A DNA stretch of 64,000 nt from Candidatus Electrothrix rattekaaiensis (lineage in GTDB: Bacteria > Desulfobacterota > Desulfobulbia > Desulfobulbales > Desulfobulbaceae), in assembly GCA_032595675.1 (NCBI GenBank), contig JAVQMD010000001.1:806001-870000 (forward strand), written 5' to 3'. The notes beneath the pieces were generated by a model. The model did no database searches. It saw nothing but the letters and a program-made list of their open reading frames with translations, and was not told the DNA's origin. Position 1 is the first letter of the stretch. Every line of letters starts with the position of its first letter. The position numbers were made by a program, and so were the translations under genes. Below are positions 55,668 through 63,066 of the stretch, piece after piece.

Positions 55668-56069
55668 TCATTTTGCGCCTTCTGGTTGTAAGAAACTTGT
55701 TGCTGGCAAAACTGCTGGAGGCCAAGGGCCTCTTGAACTTACAGTTATGATAAATTCTCTTGCTGCACTATAAAGGATAGACGCGCCATTTACCTGCAAC
55801 AGTTTTTCCTTGTTGTCCCATTCATCATCAACCTGAAACAAACCAACAGCTATCAGATGAATAGCATATGGAATTTTTTCATCTTCACTTTCAGGCATTA
55901 CTGTAATCTCAAGCGTTACTTGATGAACCTTTTCGTCTGGATCAAAATCAAGTGCAACTTTAGTCTGACAGTCAATAGCTAATTTTTCACTGCCCGACTC
56001 AAACTCAGGGTCAGCAGAAACTTGCACAAAGGGGAAAAAATATTCTATAACATTAAGGGGGGAATTCAT
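55668..56069 (-). CDS. SecB-like chaperone of a toxin-antitoxin-chaperone module
   Basis: 133 aa. The C-terminal ILYSAAREFIITVSSRGPWPPAVLPATSF matches the SecB pattern (E. coli [27 protein letters not shown]), and the N-terminal two thirds have the SecB strand order. The start ATG overlaps the antitoxin stop. Order toxin-antitoxin-SecB-like is that of TAC systems such as M. tuberculosis HigB1-HigA1-Rv1957, in which the chaperone protects the antitoxin from degradation. Identification rests on this motif and the context. Confidence 0.8.
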   Translation of the reverse strand: MNSPLNVIEYFFPFVQVSADPEFESGSEKLAIDCQTKVALDFDPDEKVHQVTLEITVMPESEDEKIPYAIHLIAVGLFQVDDEWDNKEKLLQVNGASILYSAAREFIITVSSRGPWPPAVLPATSFLQPEGAK

Positions 56070-56470
56070 ATAGCTACTGCTCTTGCCTGATTGTTTTCAA
56101 AGGGAAGTACAGAGGATTCGACCTGCTTATTCCACCTAGGGATAGGCTTCTTTTTACCCTCAATAGCCCGAAACCACTTCTGCTTTTTTTCTTCTTTTCC
56201 AGTAACATGGATAGTTAATTTTCCTTGAACGGCATTAACTAGCTTGGTCATTGTCTCAATAGTAAAGTTAGCATTCCCTCGCATAACCTTAGTAATGTAA
56301 GCTTTTGAGCTTCCGTAATTATCAGCTAACTCAGTTTTGCTAATGCCGCGTTTCTCCATTAACTGCTGAAGTTGAAGAGTGAATTCCAAGATATTTTTTT
56401 CAATTAAATACTCCTGGTCATCTTCAATACGTTCCCATAAATCTGAAAAGGATTTGTATTCATCACTCAT
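56066..56470 (-). CDS. higA: HigA-type HTH antitoxin
   Basis: 134 aa from the ATG at 56470, which overlaps the toxin stop. A Cro/C1-type helix-turn-helix occupies about 42-95 (MEKRGISKTELADNYG, SKAYITKVMRGNANFTIETMTKL). The C-terminal 40 residues (IPRWNKQVESSVLPF region) are outside the HTH and, by analogy with TAC antitoxins, may hold the chaperone-addiction segment. It probably represses its own operon through the palindrome ahead of the toxin gene. Confidence 0.85.
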   Translation of the reverse strand: MSDEYKSFSDLWERIEDDQEYLIEKNILEFTLQLQQLMEKRGISKTELADNYGSSKAYITKVMRGNANFTIETMTKLVNAVQGKLTIHVTGKEEKKQKWFRAIEGKKKPIPRWNKQVESSVLPFENNQARAVAI

Positions 56471-56906
56471 AACTTCTCTCCACTTTCTTTCCATCTTTAA
56501 AGTAAATTATTTCGCCTGTCCTATAGGAAGCGATATACTCTTTTTTGATATCGATAATTCTTGGCACTTCTATCTTGTTTGCTTTTTGGGATTTTTTCAA
56601 ATGCTGGCAGCCACATACTATCATTCTTCTTTCATCTTTTGAGTAAAACCAAAGTAGTCGCAAATCGCCAGCTATAAATTCATAGATACTCTCATTTTTA
56701 TTGACTTCATGAGAGATATCTTTTTTCAATAAAGTTGGCCCAGCTCTATCTGTAGCAACTGTATTGATAATTGCGAGCATTCTTCTAACAGAGCCTTGGT
56801 ATTTTTTATTAAGGCCGTTAAACCAAGCAAGAAGAGGCGAGTTACCTTCATTGTCACAAACTTCGCAAATTTTCCAGCTATCATCTTTTATAATATTTAA
56901 ATTCAT
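56463..56906 (-). CDS. higB: HigB/RelE-superfamily toxin
   Basis: 147 aa of the phage Gp49-like HigB group: PLLAWFNGLNKKYQGSVRRML, GPTLLKKDISHEVN, and IYEFIAGDLRLLWFYSKDERRMIVCGCQHLKK, with the basic and aromatic residues expected of ribosome-dependent mRNA interferases. The C-terminal 40 residues continue past the usual fold. First gene of a three-gene minus-strand operon; toxin-first order is typical of HigBA. Confidence 0.83.
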   Translation of the reverse strand: MNLNIIKDDSWKICEVCDNEGNSPLLAWFNGLNKKYQGSVRRMLAIINTVATDRAGPTLLKKDISHEVNKNESIYEFIAGDLRLLWFYSKDERRMIVCGCQHLKKSQKANKIEVPRIIDIKKEYIASYRTGEIIYFKDGKKVERSYE

Positions 56907-56912
56907 ACTCTG

Positions 56913-56928
56913 TTAACTTATAAGTTAA
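56913..56928 (-). promoter_or_regulatory. Perfect 16-bp palindrome upstream of the TAC operon
   Basis: TTAACTTATAAGTTAA is a perfect palindrome 6 bases upstream of the toxin start codon on the minus strand. It is well placed to be the operator for autorepression by the HTH antitoxin. Confidence 0.6.
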
Positions 56929-57144
56929 GCCTCTTTTGTTTAAAAATCAAGCTTTTTGTGCAAAGAATACAAGCAAGATATAAGCCCACAATATAAACAT
57001 GTTACTCAAATCAATAGCTATCATTGCTAAAGTATCCAGCTTATTTATTAACAAATTTTAAACCGAAAATCTATTAAACATTTCAGAAAATAAACATCTT
57101 GTTATCACACCACAAAAATTAAACCGCGTAGCCATGCGAGTTAC

Positions 57145-57170
57145 AGGTCGGGGTCGCGGGTTCGAGTCCC
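57145..57170 (+). other. tRNA T-arm-like fragment
   Basis: CGCGGGTTCGAGTCCC with AGGTC a few bases upstream looks like a variable loop, T-stem and T-loop of a tRNA, but the 3' half of the stem is mismatched (CCCAA) and there is no acceptor, D or anticodon arm. It is probably a degraded tRNA 3' end or an attachment-site scar at the edge of the TAC region. The rest of 56929-57254 is AT-rich with no gene seen. Confidence 0.4.
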
Positions 57171-57254
57171 AAAATAAAAACCGGATACGATTTTTACACG
57201 TACCCGGCGAACAAAAGCGTCTTGGAGGCGCAGTATCAAAGTTTCCGAACGTCC

Positions 57255-58166
57255 CTAACAGACTTCTTTGTGCTCCTGCTCCTGTTCCGGGTGATTCATA
57301 TGGTGATGAAGCACCTCTGCCGGAAGATGAATATCGAATAAGGCGTTGACGATTTTTATCAGGAAAAAGAAGGCCAGCAGGGGAAGGAGAATCACCTGAA
57401 TCACCAAAATGCCAACATAGAGGAAGGTGAGTTGAAGAAGGCTTTCAATCATTCCCCCCATATTATTTCCTATAACAGTAAATGCCTTTTTAAACTCCCC
57501 TGATTTTTCTCTCAGAAAAGAGGCTGTTCCAAAAATTCCATTATCTGGAAGTGAGAAGTCTTTCAACTTATCAAATCCTTCTGAATCAAGGGCCAGCTTT
57601 TTGCTCACTGCATCAATCTGAGGCGTAAAAAAAGACGTATTGACGTATTCGTTGGCTATGGAGGAAAGCGGAAGAAAAAAACGAGCAATCACTATGAGCA
57701 AGGCAAAGCGCGTCACGGTCTTGTGGAGAAAAATAAGCTTAGTGTTGTTGAACCAGACCAAAATGGAGAGCAAAAGCAGGAAAACAGCGAGTACAGGCGG
57801 AGCTAGGGAGATTCCTATCTCGTAGGCCAGTTTTTGTACGCCCAACGAGGTGATTGCTGTCACCAGTATATCAGACAGTCGCTCGGTCATGTCGTCAATG
57901 GGGTCCAAGGCCTGGCCTACTGCTAAGGATAAGCCCACGCCAGCCGGTTGCATATGCAGGTTTGATTCCTTGATGATGGAAACAGACGCATTAATAACCC
58001 GGCACGCAGCATAGGAGATCCCTCCCTTGCTGATTGCTTCGCGGAAATAGTTATCCGTTGCGCCGTCCAACACCGGAATTTTCAAGCCCGGGGACAGGAA
58101 GAGCAGCGTAGCTACGATAATCCCACCAACTGAAAGCACTATTTTTTGCAGCATTGCTTTTTTCAT
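57255..58166 (-). CDS. Multi-pass membrane protein of unknown function
   Basis: 303 aa with about five hydrophobic segments (residues 8-26, 125-142, 150-172, 246-290 in two parts) and a soluble stretch of about 75 residues between. The C-terminus ends in a His/Glu-rich tail (HHHMNHPEQEQEHKEV), which could bind metal. No family recognised. It is the last gene of a minus-strand group with a Cys-rich protein and a CbiO-type ATPase that also ends in a His-rich tail. Confidence 0.75.
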   Translation of the reverse strand: MKKAMLQKIVLSVGGIIVATLLFLSPGLKIPVLDGATDNYFREAISKGGISYAACRVINASVSIIKESNLHMQPAGVGLSLAVGQALDPIDDMTERLSDILVTAITSLGVQKLAYEIGISLAPPVLAVFLLLLSILVWFNNTKLIFLHKTVTRFALLIVIARFFLPLSSIANEYVNTSFFTPQIDAVSKKLALDSEGFDKLKDFSLPDNGIFGTASFLREKSGEFKKAFTVIGNNMGGMIESLLQLTFLYVGILVIQVILLPLLAFFFLIKIVNALFDIHLPAEVLHHHMNHPEQEQEHKEVC

Positions 58167-58218
58167 GTTTTCTCCTCCGATTTGAACCTGTTACTGAATT
58201 TTTTACATTACGTTTGGG

Positions 58219-58425
58219 TCATTCCATCATATGGATGCGTTCGCAGTCCGGGCAAATCCAGGTGGGGCCGTTGCTGATGCCCCATTTATTCTCATTAAAA
58301 CAGTCGGGGCAGATTGCAAAACCGCAACCGCAGCTCCAGCAGAAAGGGAGCTCTTTTGTGCAGCAATGGCAGGTGTTATTCTTTTTTCGCCTGCGACGAC
58401 GTGTTCCTTGTGCGTTATTGACCAT
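58219..58425 (-). CDS. Small Cys-rich zinc-ribbon-like protein
   Basis: 68 aa with an Arg/Lys-rich start (RRRRRKK) and ten cysteines, including CHCC, CWSCGCG, CPDC and a final CPDC, consistent with one or two zinc sites. No clear Shine-Dalgarno is present, but the position between two same-strand genes supports expression. Not assigned to a family. Confidence 0.6.
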   Translation of the reverse strand: MVNNAQGTRRRRRKKNNTCHCCTKELPFCWSCGCGFAICPDCFNENKWGISNGPTWICPDCERIHMME

Positions 58426-58463
58426 TGATTTTGTGGTTCAGTGGTTCTTCTGGGCTTACATGT

Positions 58464-59201
58464 TTACACATGATGATTATGGGGTTGGCTACCGCAGGTA
58501 TGGGCATGCCGATGGAGATGGAGGTGGGCTGTATCGCTTTGTTTTACCTGCCCCTGATCCATAATGTAGAGGCTTGTGCAGGTTTCACTGAGAAAATCCC
58601 AGTCATGAGAGATGATCATATAGGCGATGTCAAGCTTATTGAGGATTTCAATCAGCCTCTCCCGGATTGCTTTATCAAGATTATTGGTTGGTTCATCCAG
58701 CAGCATGGCTTCCGGCTGCATGGAGAGCACTGTGGCTAGGGAAACCAGCTTTTTTTCGCCCCCTGAGAGGCGATGGGTCACGCGATCCCCCAGGTCAGTC
58801 AGCCCCAGATCCTGTAATGTCTTGTTGGAAATTTCCAAGGCCTCTTCCGGGCTTTTGCCGAGATTTAAGGGGCCAAAAGCAACATCCTCAATCACAGTTG
58901 GTGAGAAGAGTTGGTCATCTGCGTCCTGAAAGACCAAGCCGATACTTCTGCGCAGTTTTTTTATGTCTTCTTTCTTCTTGACTTCATTTCCTTTAAAGAG
59001 GTGTCTGCCCTCAGTTGGTCGGTGTAAGCCCATAATAAGGTGCAGCAACGTGGTTTTACCGCTGCCGTTGGGACCGATTAGACCCAGTCGCTGATTGTAC
59101 TCTATGGACAGGTCAATCTGATGGAGAATATGCTGCCCGCCGGGATATGAAAAGGAAACCTGATCCATCTGAATAAGCGGTGATGCGAAAGGCATGGGCA
59201 T
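58464..59201 (-). CDS. CbiO/NikO-type ECF transporter ATPase with His-rich tail
   Basis: About 245 aa. Walker A GPNGSGKTT, Q-loop VFQDADDQLF (the DDQLF form typical of CbiO/EcfA ATPases), signature LSGGEKK, Walker B AMLLDEPTNNLD and H-loop ISHDWDF. The C-terminus carries HLHLHRHAHTCGSQPHNHHV, a strong metal-binding tail. Either of two nearby ATGs (59201, 59195) may start the protein. CbiM and CbiQ partners are not in the window. With nikR 4 kb away, nickel or cobalt is the likely cargo. Confidence 0.88.
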   Translation of the reverse strand: MPMPFASPLIQMDQVSFSYPGGQHILHQIDLSIEYNQRLGLIGPNGSGKTTLLHLIMGLHRPTEGRHLFKGNEVKKKEDIKKLRRSIGLVFQDADDQLFSPTVIEDVAFGPLNLGKSPEEALEISNKTLQDLGLTDLGDRVTHRLSGGEKKLVSLATVLSMQPEAMLLDEPTNNLDKAIRERLIEILNKLDIAYMIISHDWDFLSETCTSLYIMDQGQVKQSDTAHLHLHRHAHTCGSQPHNHHV

Positions 59202-59370
59202 TCTCTGCGTTGTTTGCGATGAGGGCTTCTTGCAGCTGACTCCATTTAGAAGTACCATTTTTTAGAGCGATTTTCAAATGTTCTTCTGCACGAGAAAAAG
59301 TCTTATCCATGGTGTTTTAGGAGGCTCTTTGCTCGGGGATGCTTTGGGGTATTGGGTCTGTAAAAAAAAT

Positions 59371-59401
59371 AAAAAAAACGCCGACCTACATAAGGTCGGC
59401 G
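59371..59401 (-). terminator. Rho-independent terminator after lpxC
   Basis: CGCCGACCT (59379-59387) pairs with AGGTCGGCG (59393-59401) around a 5-nt loop; on the minus strand it is followed by eight T and then a further T run. Confidence 0.9.
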
Positions 59402-59449
59402 AGAGAGAAGATACAGAAGGTTGGGCTGGAATACAAAATGTCCTGAAAA

Positions 59450-60457
59450 TCAGGCCATACAAACCGTTTGAGGCAGAGGAGGCAGCAGCATTCCCGGGAG
59501 ATAAGAAGGTTTCTTTTTCCTGGTGTTCTTGAGTGTTGTTTCGTCCAGGATCACAGGTTGGATGGTGTTTCCTCGTTTGCGAAACTTGACGTATTCCCAG
59601 CAATCAGGACTATCGACAATGGTTTGCATCAGGTTGTGGTGCAGGCTATGACCGGAGCGATTCGCAATAACATGTCCTAGAACCGGGGTACCGAGCAGAG
59701 CAAGGTCACCTATCAGGTCCAGCATCTTGTGGCGAATAAATTCGTCGTCAAAACGAAGGCCTTCTTCATTGAGAACCGATTGGCGGTTCCAATGGATGGC
59801 AATTACATTTTTCAGGGAGCCGCCAAGGGCAAGACCGTTTTTCCAGAGTTCTTCCACCTGTTCAATAAAACCAAAGGTTCTGGCATTGGCTATTTCATTG
59901 ATAAATCGTTCCTGAGTAAGTTCCGCACTGTATTTTTGTTCACTCAGGAGCTCGTTATCACCGAATTTTATAGTGCCGCTGATTTTAAACCCGGCATAGG
60001 GTTCAATTCTGATGGATTTATCACCGTTGGTGAGAGAGATAGGCTTGGTGATACGGAGAACTTTACGGAGAGCGCGTTGTTTTTTTAGACCACCTTTTTG
60101 AAGCAGATGGATGAATGGTCCAGCACTACCGTCCATGATGGGTACTTCGTGCGAGTCAATATCAATAGTGGCATTGTCAATACCGGCCCCGTGCAGGGCG
60201 GCCATCAGGTGTTCGGTTGTGGAGATTTTTTCCTGCCCGTTACTGATGGTGGTTGCCAATGTGGTATCAATAATTTGTTCCATTCTGGCGGGGATGGCGG
60301 GTTTGTTTGCTATGTCAGATCGATAAAAACAGATTCCCTTGTTTTCCGCAGCAGGTTTGATTGTTATTCGGACGCGCCTGCCCGTATGGAGTCCGATACC
60401 GTGACAACTGACGATTCGCCTCAGCGTGTGTTGATGTGGTTTTATATTGATAGACAT
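59450..60457 (-). CDS. lpxC: UDP-3-O-acyl-N-acetylglucosamine deacetylase LpxC
   Basis: First committed step of lipid A synthesis; zinc-dependent deacetylase. 335 aa with the zinc His in TEHLMAALHGAGIDN, the RHKMLDLIGDLALLG segment holding the second His and Asp ligands, and the catalytic His in RSGHSLHHN. Domain I contains the usual HGIGLHTG. A C-terminal extension (KKKPSYLPGMLLPPLPQ) is Pro/Lys-rich. Ends at a strong terminator; lpxK lies upstream on the same strand. Confidence 0.97.
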   Translation of the reverse strand: MSINIKPHQHTLRRIVSCHGIGLHTGRRVRITIKPAAENKGICFYRSDIANKPAIPARMEQIIDTTLATTISNGQEKISTTEHLMAALHGAGIDNATIDIDSHEVPIMDGSAGPFIHLLQKGGLKKQRALRKVLRITKPISLTNGDKSIRIEPYAGFKISGTIKFGDNELLSEQKYSAELTQERFINEIANARTFGFIEQVEELWKNGLALGGSLKNVIAIHWNRQSVLNEEGLRFDDEFIRHKMLDLIGDLALLGTPVLGHVIANRSGHSLHHNLMQTIVDSPDCWEYVKFRKRGNTIQPVILDETTLKNTRKKKPSYLPGMLLPPLPQTVCMA

Positions 60458-60660
60458 TCTTTCACCTTTTCCTCACCTTTGTTCAACCATGTTCTTCTTT
60501 TTTGCCGGAACAGCTTCTTTTTTCCTCTTAGATGCAAAAAAACAGCCAGAAGTTCATTTATTTTGTTTTTTCACGAGAATTAATAAGTATTGCTGCCGAT
60601 ATTCAAAACGATAGCTTTTTTCTCTGAGAAAAATAGGTTGGTTCTGCCCTTAAAAAGCGT

Positions 60661-60715
60661 GTGTCAAAAAAAACACATATAGCGTTCAAAAAATTGTATG
60701 TTGTTTTTTTGACAC
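60661..60715. repeat. Long inverted repeat between lpxK and lpxC
   Basis: GTGTCAAAAAAAACACATA (60661-60679) is matched by TATGTTGTTTTTTTGACAC (60697-60715), 17 of 19 bases pairing around a 17-base centre. It could end lpxK transcription or be an operator or control element ahead of lpxC. The rest of 60458-60746 is non-coding. Confidence 0.75.
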
Positions 60716-60746
60716 AGTAGGTGCGCCATATCTGTCCAATCGTTTT

Positions 60747-61802
60747 TTAGGATGAAAAAATGGATTTATGCTGCAAGATCAGCTGGTTTAATGCTATGTC
60801 TGGCTGAGCCTTCATAATAACACCATAGAGGGGGAGTTGGAGATCTATATTACGGAGTTTGACAAGATCCTTTTCTGTACAGAGAAAAAAATCTGCTCCG
60901 GCTTGTTGAGCTTCCGTGATGAGTTGGCGAACAGTCTTGGCAGCGTAGGCAAAATGATCTGGAAGGGCACGGAGGGCTATCGGTTTAATGTTGAGCGTAT
61001 TGAGGGTCTGGCTGAATCCTTCCGGGCGGGCAATCCCGCAGAAGGCAAAACATCGCTGAGCTGCGAGTTTTTCTGGCTGCACTGGTGTTTTTTCTCCGTC
61101 TGTTTTTTGCAGGATAAGACCAGCAGGGAGGTTACGGCTGAAGAAGACAGGTTTGGCAGGGAATTTTTTATTCAGAACGGCTTTGAAATTTTCTGCCCGC
61201 TCTTGATTCTGTTCATCTGTACCGGTCAGGACAAAGGCATGGCATCGCTTGAGGGCATTGATTGGTTCGCGCAGATCTCCTCCGGGAAAGACCCTGGAAT
61301 TACCGGCAAGTTTATCCGTATTAAAGAGGACGATATCAAGGTCGCGTCGGATGGCCATGTGCTGAAAGCCATCGTCCAGGAGCAGGATATCTGCCCCCAT
61401 CTTTACCGCCTCGGCAGCAGGCAGCTTGCGCACAATTCCAGTGAGAACAGGAACACCTGGGAGGGCCTCTGCAAGCATTCTCGGTTCGTCACCGACATAA
61501 TCAGCATCAAGAAAGATTTCTTTGCCGTTGGAAACAATATTGACCCGTTCCTTGGTGGCCCCGCCGTATCCTCGGCTGATAATCGCCGGTTGATGCCCGT
61601 TTTCTTGAAGCAGGCGGGCTAGGTACTGCACCATAGGGGTCTTACCCGTCCCCCCCAGGGTGAGATTGCCGACACTGATCACTGGCACAGCAAAGGGGGT
61701 GCTTTTGAAGGTACCTTTTTGATAGAGATATTCTCGTAAGCGCATGGCGGTGCTGTAGAGCGGGGAAAATGGGCGGCCTAGGGCGTAATAGAATGTGGTC
61801 AT
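60747..61802 (-). CDS. lpxK: Tetraacyldisaccharide 4'-kinase LpxK
   Basis: Phosphorylates the lipid A precursor at the 4' position; inner-membrane P-loop kinase. 351 aa from ATG 61802; a TTG at 61835 would add 11 residues. Key motifs are SVGNLTLGGTGKTP (Walker A), ISRGYGG, VGDEP, LLDDGFQH and the FCGIARPEGF segment. The N-terminal helix is the membrane contact. Upstream of lpxC, making a small lipid A group. Confidence 0.95.
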   Translation of the reverse strand: MTTFYYALGRPFSPLYSTAMRLREYLYQKGTFKSTPFAVPVISVGNLTLGGTGKTPMVQYLARLLQENGHQPAIISRGYGGATKERVNIVSNGKEIFLDADYVGDEPRMLAEALPGVPVLTGIVRKLPAAEAVKMGADILLLDDGFQHMAIRRDLDIVLFNTDKLAGNSRVFPGGDLREPINALKRCHAFVLTGTDEQNQERAENFKAVLNKKFPAKPVFFSRNLPAGLILQKTDGEKTPVQPEKLAAQRCFAFCGIARPEGFSQTLNTLNIKPIALRALPDHFAYAAKTVRQLITEAQQAGADFFLCTEKDLVKLRNIDLQLPLYGVIMKAQPDIALNQLILQHKSIFSS

Positions 61803-61901
61803 GTTGTTTTCGTGGTTGCTCAGGGTGTTATACAAGGAGTAATTTATGAATTGCCCGTACAGGGTGATGGATATGATGATGGGATGTGTTGCGTGATTCC
61901 G

Positions 61902-61928
61902 CAGGGGCGCGGCACGCCGTGCCCCTTA
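61902..61928. repeat. Dispersed palindromic element, copy 3
   Basis: GGGGCGCGGC / GCCGTGCCCC arms of 10 bp with one G-T type mismatch (61904-61925), related to the copies at 8745 and 21783. It overlaps the stop end of the FAD oxidoreductase gene. Confidence 0.8.
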
Positions 61929-63038
61929 TTCAAAGGCCTGAAAGGTGCGCATGAACCGGCGGTCAATCCAATCCTTGATGAGAAAGGAGACTCGTCCGTT
62001 GAGAACGATGGGCCATTTCTTGAGGATTCCTGTGCCGTTGCCTAGGTTGAAGATAAGCAGGTATTTTCCGCCCGGTTTAAAGGGGAGTAACCGTTCTCCG
62101 GTCAAGGAGGCCATCAGGTTATGCTTGAGAATAGGGTTCTGGCGGACAGCGTAGACGCCCACTTTGTCCAGCGGCGTGTCCTGAAAATCAATACAATCGC
62201 CGCCGCCAAAGATGTGTTCATGTTTTGTGCTGTTCAGATAGCGAGTAACTAGCATGCCGCCCTGCGGCCCGGTGGGAATACCGGAGTCCCTGATCACTCT
62301 GTTCGGTTTGACGCCTACAGCAATAAAGATGAGGTCAAACTCGTGCGTTGCTCCCTCAGTATCGGTTATTTGCCCGGTTTGTATTTGCTGTACCCGGCTG
62401 TTATTGATGACCTTGATGAATCGGGCGGCAAGTGAGGATGAAGCCCGTTGGCGTACGCTTGCCGGATGATGAGGCAGAAGGGAACGTCCGGCAAAGATTG
62501 TAATTGCCGGTGGCTGCATGCCGGGATCCTGACCGAGTCGCCAAATATTACCGGCGACCTCAACAGCTGACGGACCGCCACCGACCACAGCGATCCTGAT
62601 TTTTGTTTTTGCCCCCAGTTCGAGGATCCGCTGCTTTGCCCGGTAGAGTCCTTCAATGGGCTTGACCGGAAAAATATCGTCAAGTGTTCCCTGTACTAAC
62701 TCTTCCGGCACCTGACTTCCGAGATTACAGGAAAGAACATCGTAGGGAATTACCTCACCTGAGCTGAGCCTGACGGTTCGCTCAATAGGGTGGATGCCGA
62801 TCACTTTGGCCTGTTTAAACAGACCGCCTTTTTTTTTCACCAGATCACGGGTGGCAAAGCGGATATCTTCGGGACGATAGGTGCCGCCCAACATTCCCGG
62901 TCCCATGCCGGAATAATAATGATGAGTGTCCGGGCCAATTACCGTGACCTCGAATCCTTTTTCGACAAATTCGTCCAAGTGGGCCAAGGTTAGCATATGG
63001 GCATGGCCACCGCCAGCAATGACTAATTTTTTGCTCAT
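61926..63038 (-). CDS. FAD-dependent oxidoreductase of the type found N-terminal to SelD
   Basis: 370 aa two-dinucleotide-binding-domain flavoprotein. FAD-binding starts at VIAGGGHAHMLTLAHL and the segment THHYYSGMGPGMLGG follows; the NAD(P) fold is at IAVVGGGPSAVEVA and a second FAD motif at HIFGGGDCIDF. The GGGHAH opening and YSGMxPG segment are those of the NDH-like family that is often fused to selenophosphate synthetase (TIGR03169 type) but also stands alone. Relation to NDH-2 and SQR is more distant. The gene is 28 bases downstream of the probable selenocysteine rhodanese gene, same strand, so they form an operon. Confidence 0.82.
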   Translation of the reverse strand: MSKKLVIAGGGHAHMLTLAHLDEFVEKGFEVTVIGPDTHHYYSGMGPGMLGGTYRPEDIRFATRDLVKKKGGLFKQAKVIGIHPIERTVRLSSGEVIPYDVLSCNLGSQVPEELVQGTLDDIFPVKPIEGLYRAKQRILELGAKTKIRIAVVGGGPSAVEVAGNIWRLGQDPGMQPPAITIFAGRSLLPHHPASVRQRASSSLAARFIKVINNSRVQQIQTGQITDTEGATHEFDLIFIAVGVKPNRVIRDSGIPTGPQGGMLVTRYLNSTKHEHIFGGGDCIDFQDTPLDKVGVYAVRQNPILKHNLMASLTGERLLPFKPGGKYLLIFNLGNGTGILKKWPIVLNGRVSFLIKDWIDRRFMRTFQAFE

Positions 63039-63066
63039 GACATGTCCTCGTTCAACGGTTTGTTGC

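Noticed and set aside
57145-57170. A complete tRNA gene
   Set aside because: Only a T-arm-like segment is present; no acceptor stem, D-arm or anticodon arm can be folded around it and the T-stem is mismatched.
57134-57349. Plus-strand frame over the tRNA-like fragment and end of the membrane-protein gene
   Set aside because: It overlaps a clear minus-strand gene and is rich in Arg/Gly/Pro typical of shadow translation.
59113-59310. Possible 65-aa minus-strand peptide overlapping the start of the CbiO-type ATPase
   Set aside because: No ribosome-binding site and a long overlap with the clear ATPase frame; no recognisable family. Left out, though a short leader peptide cannot be excluded.
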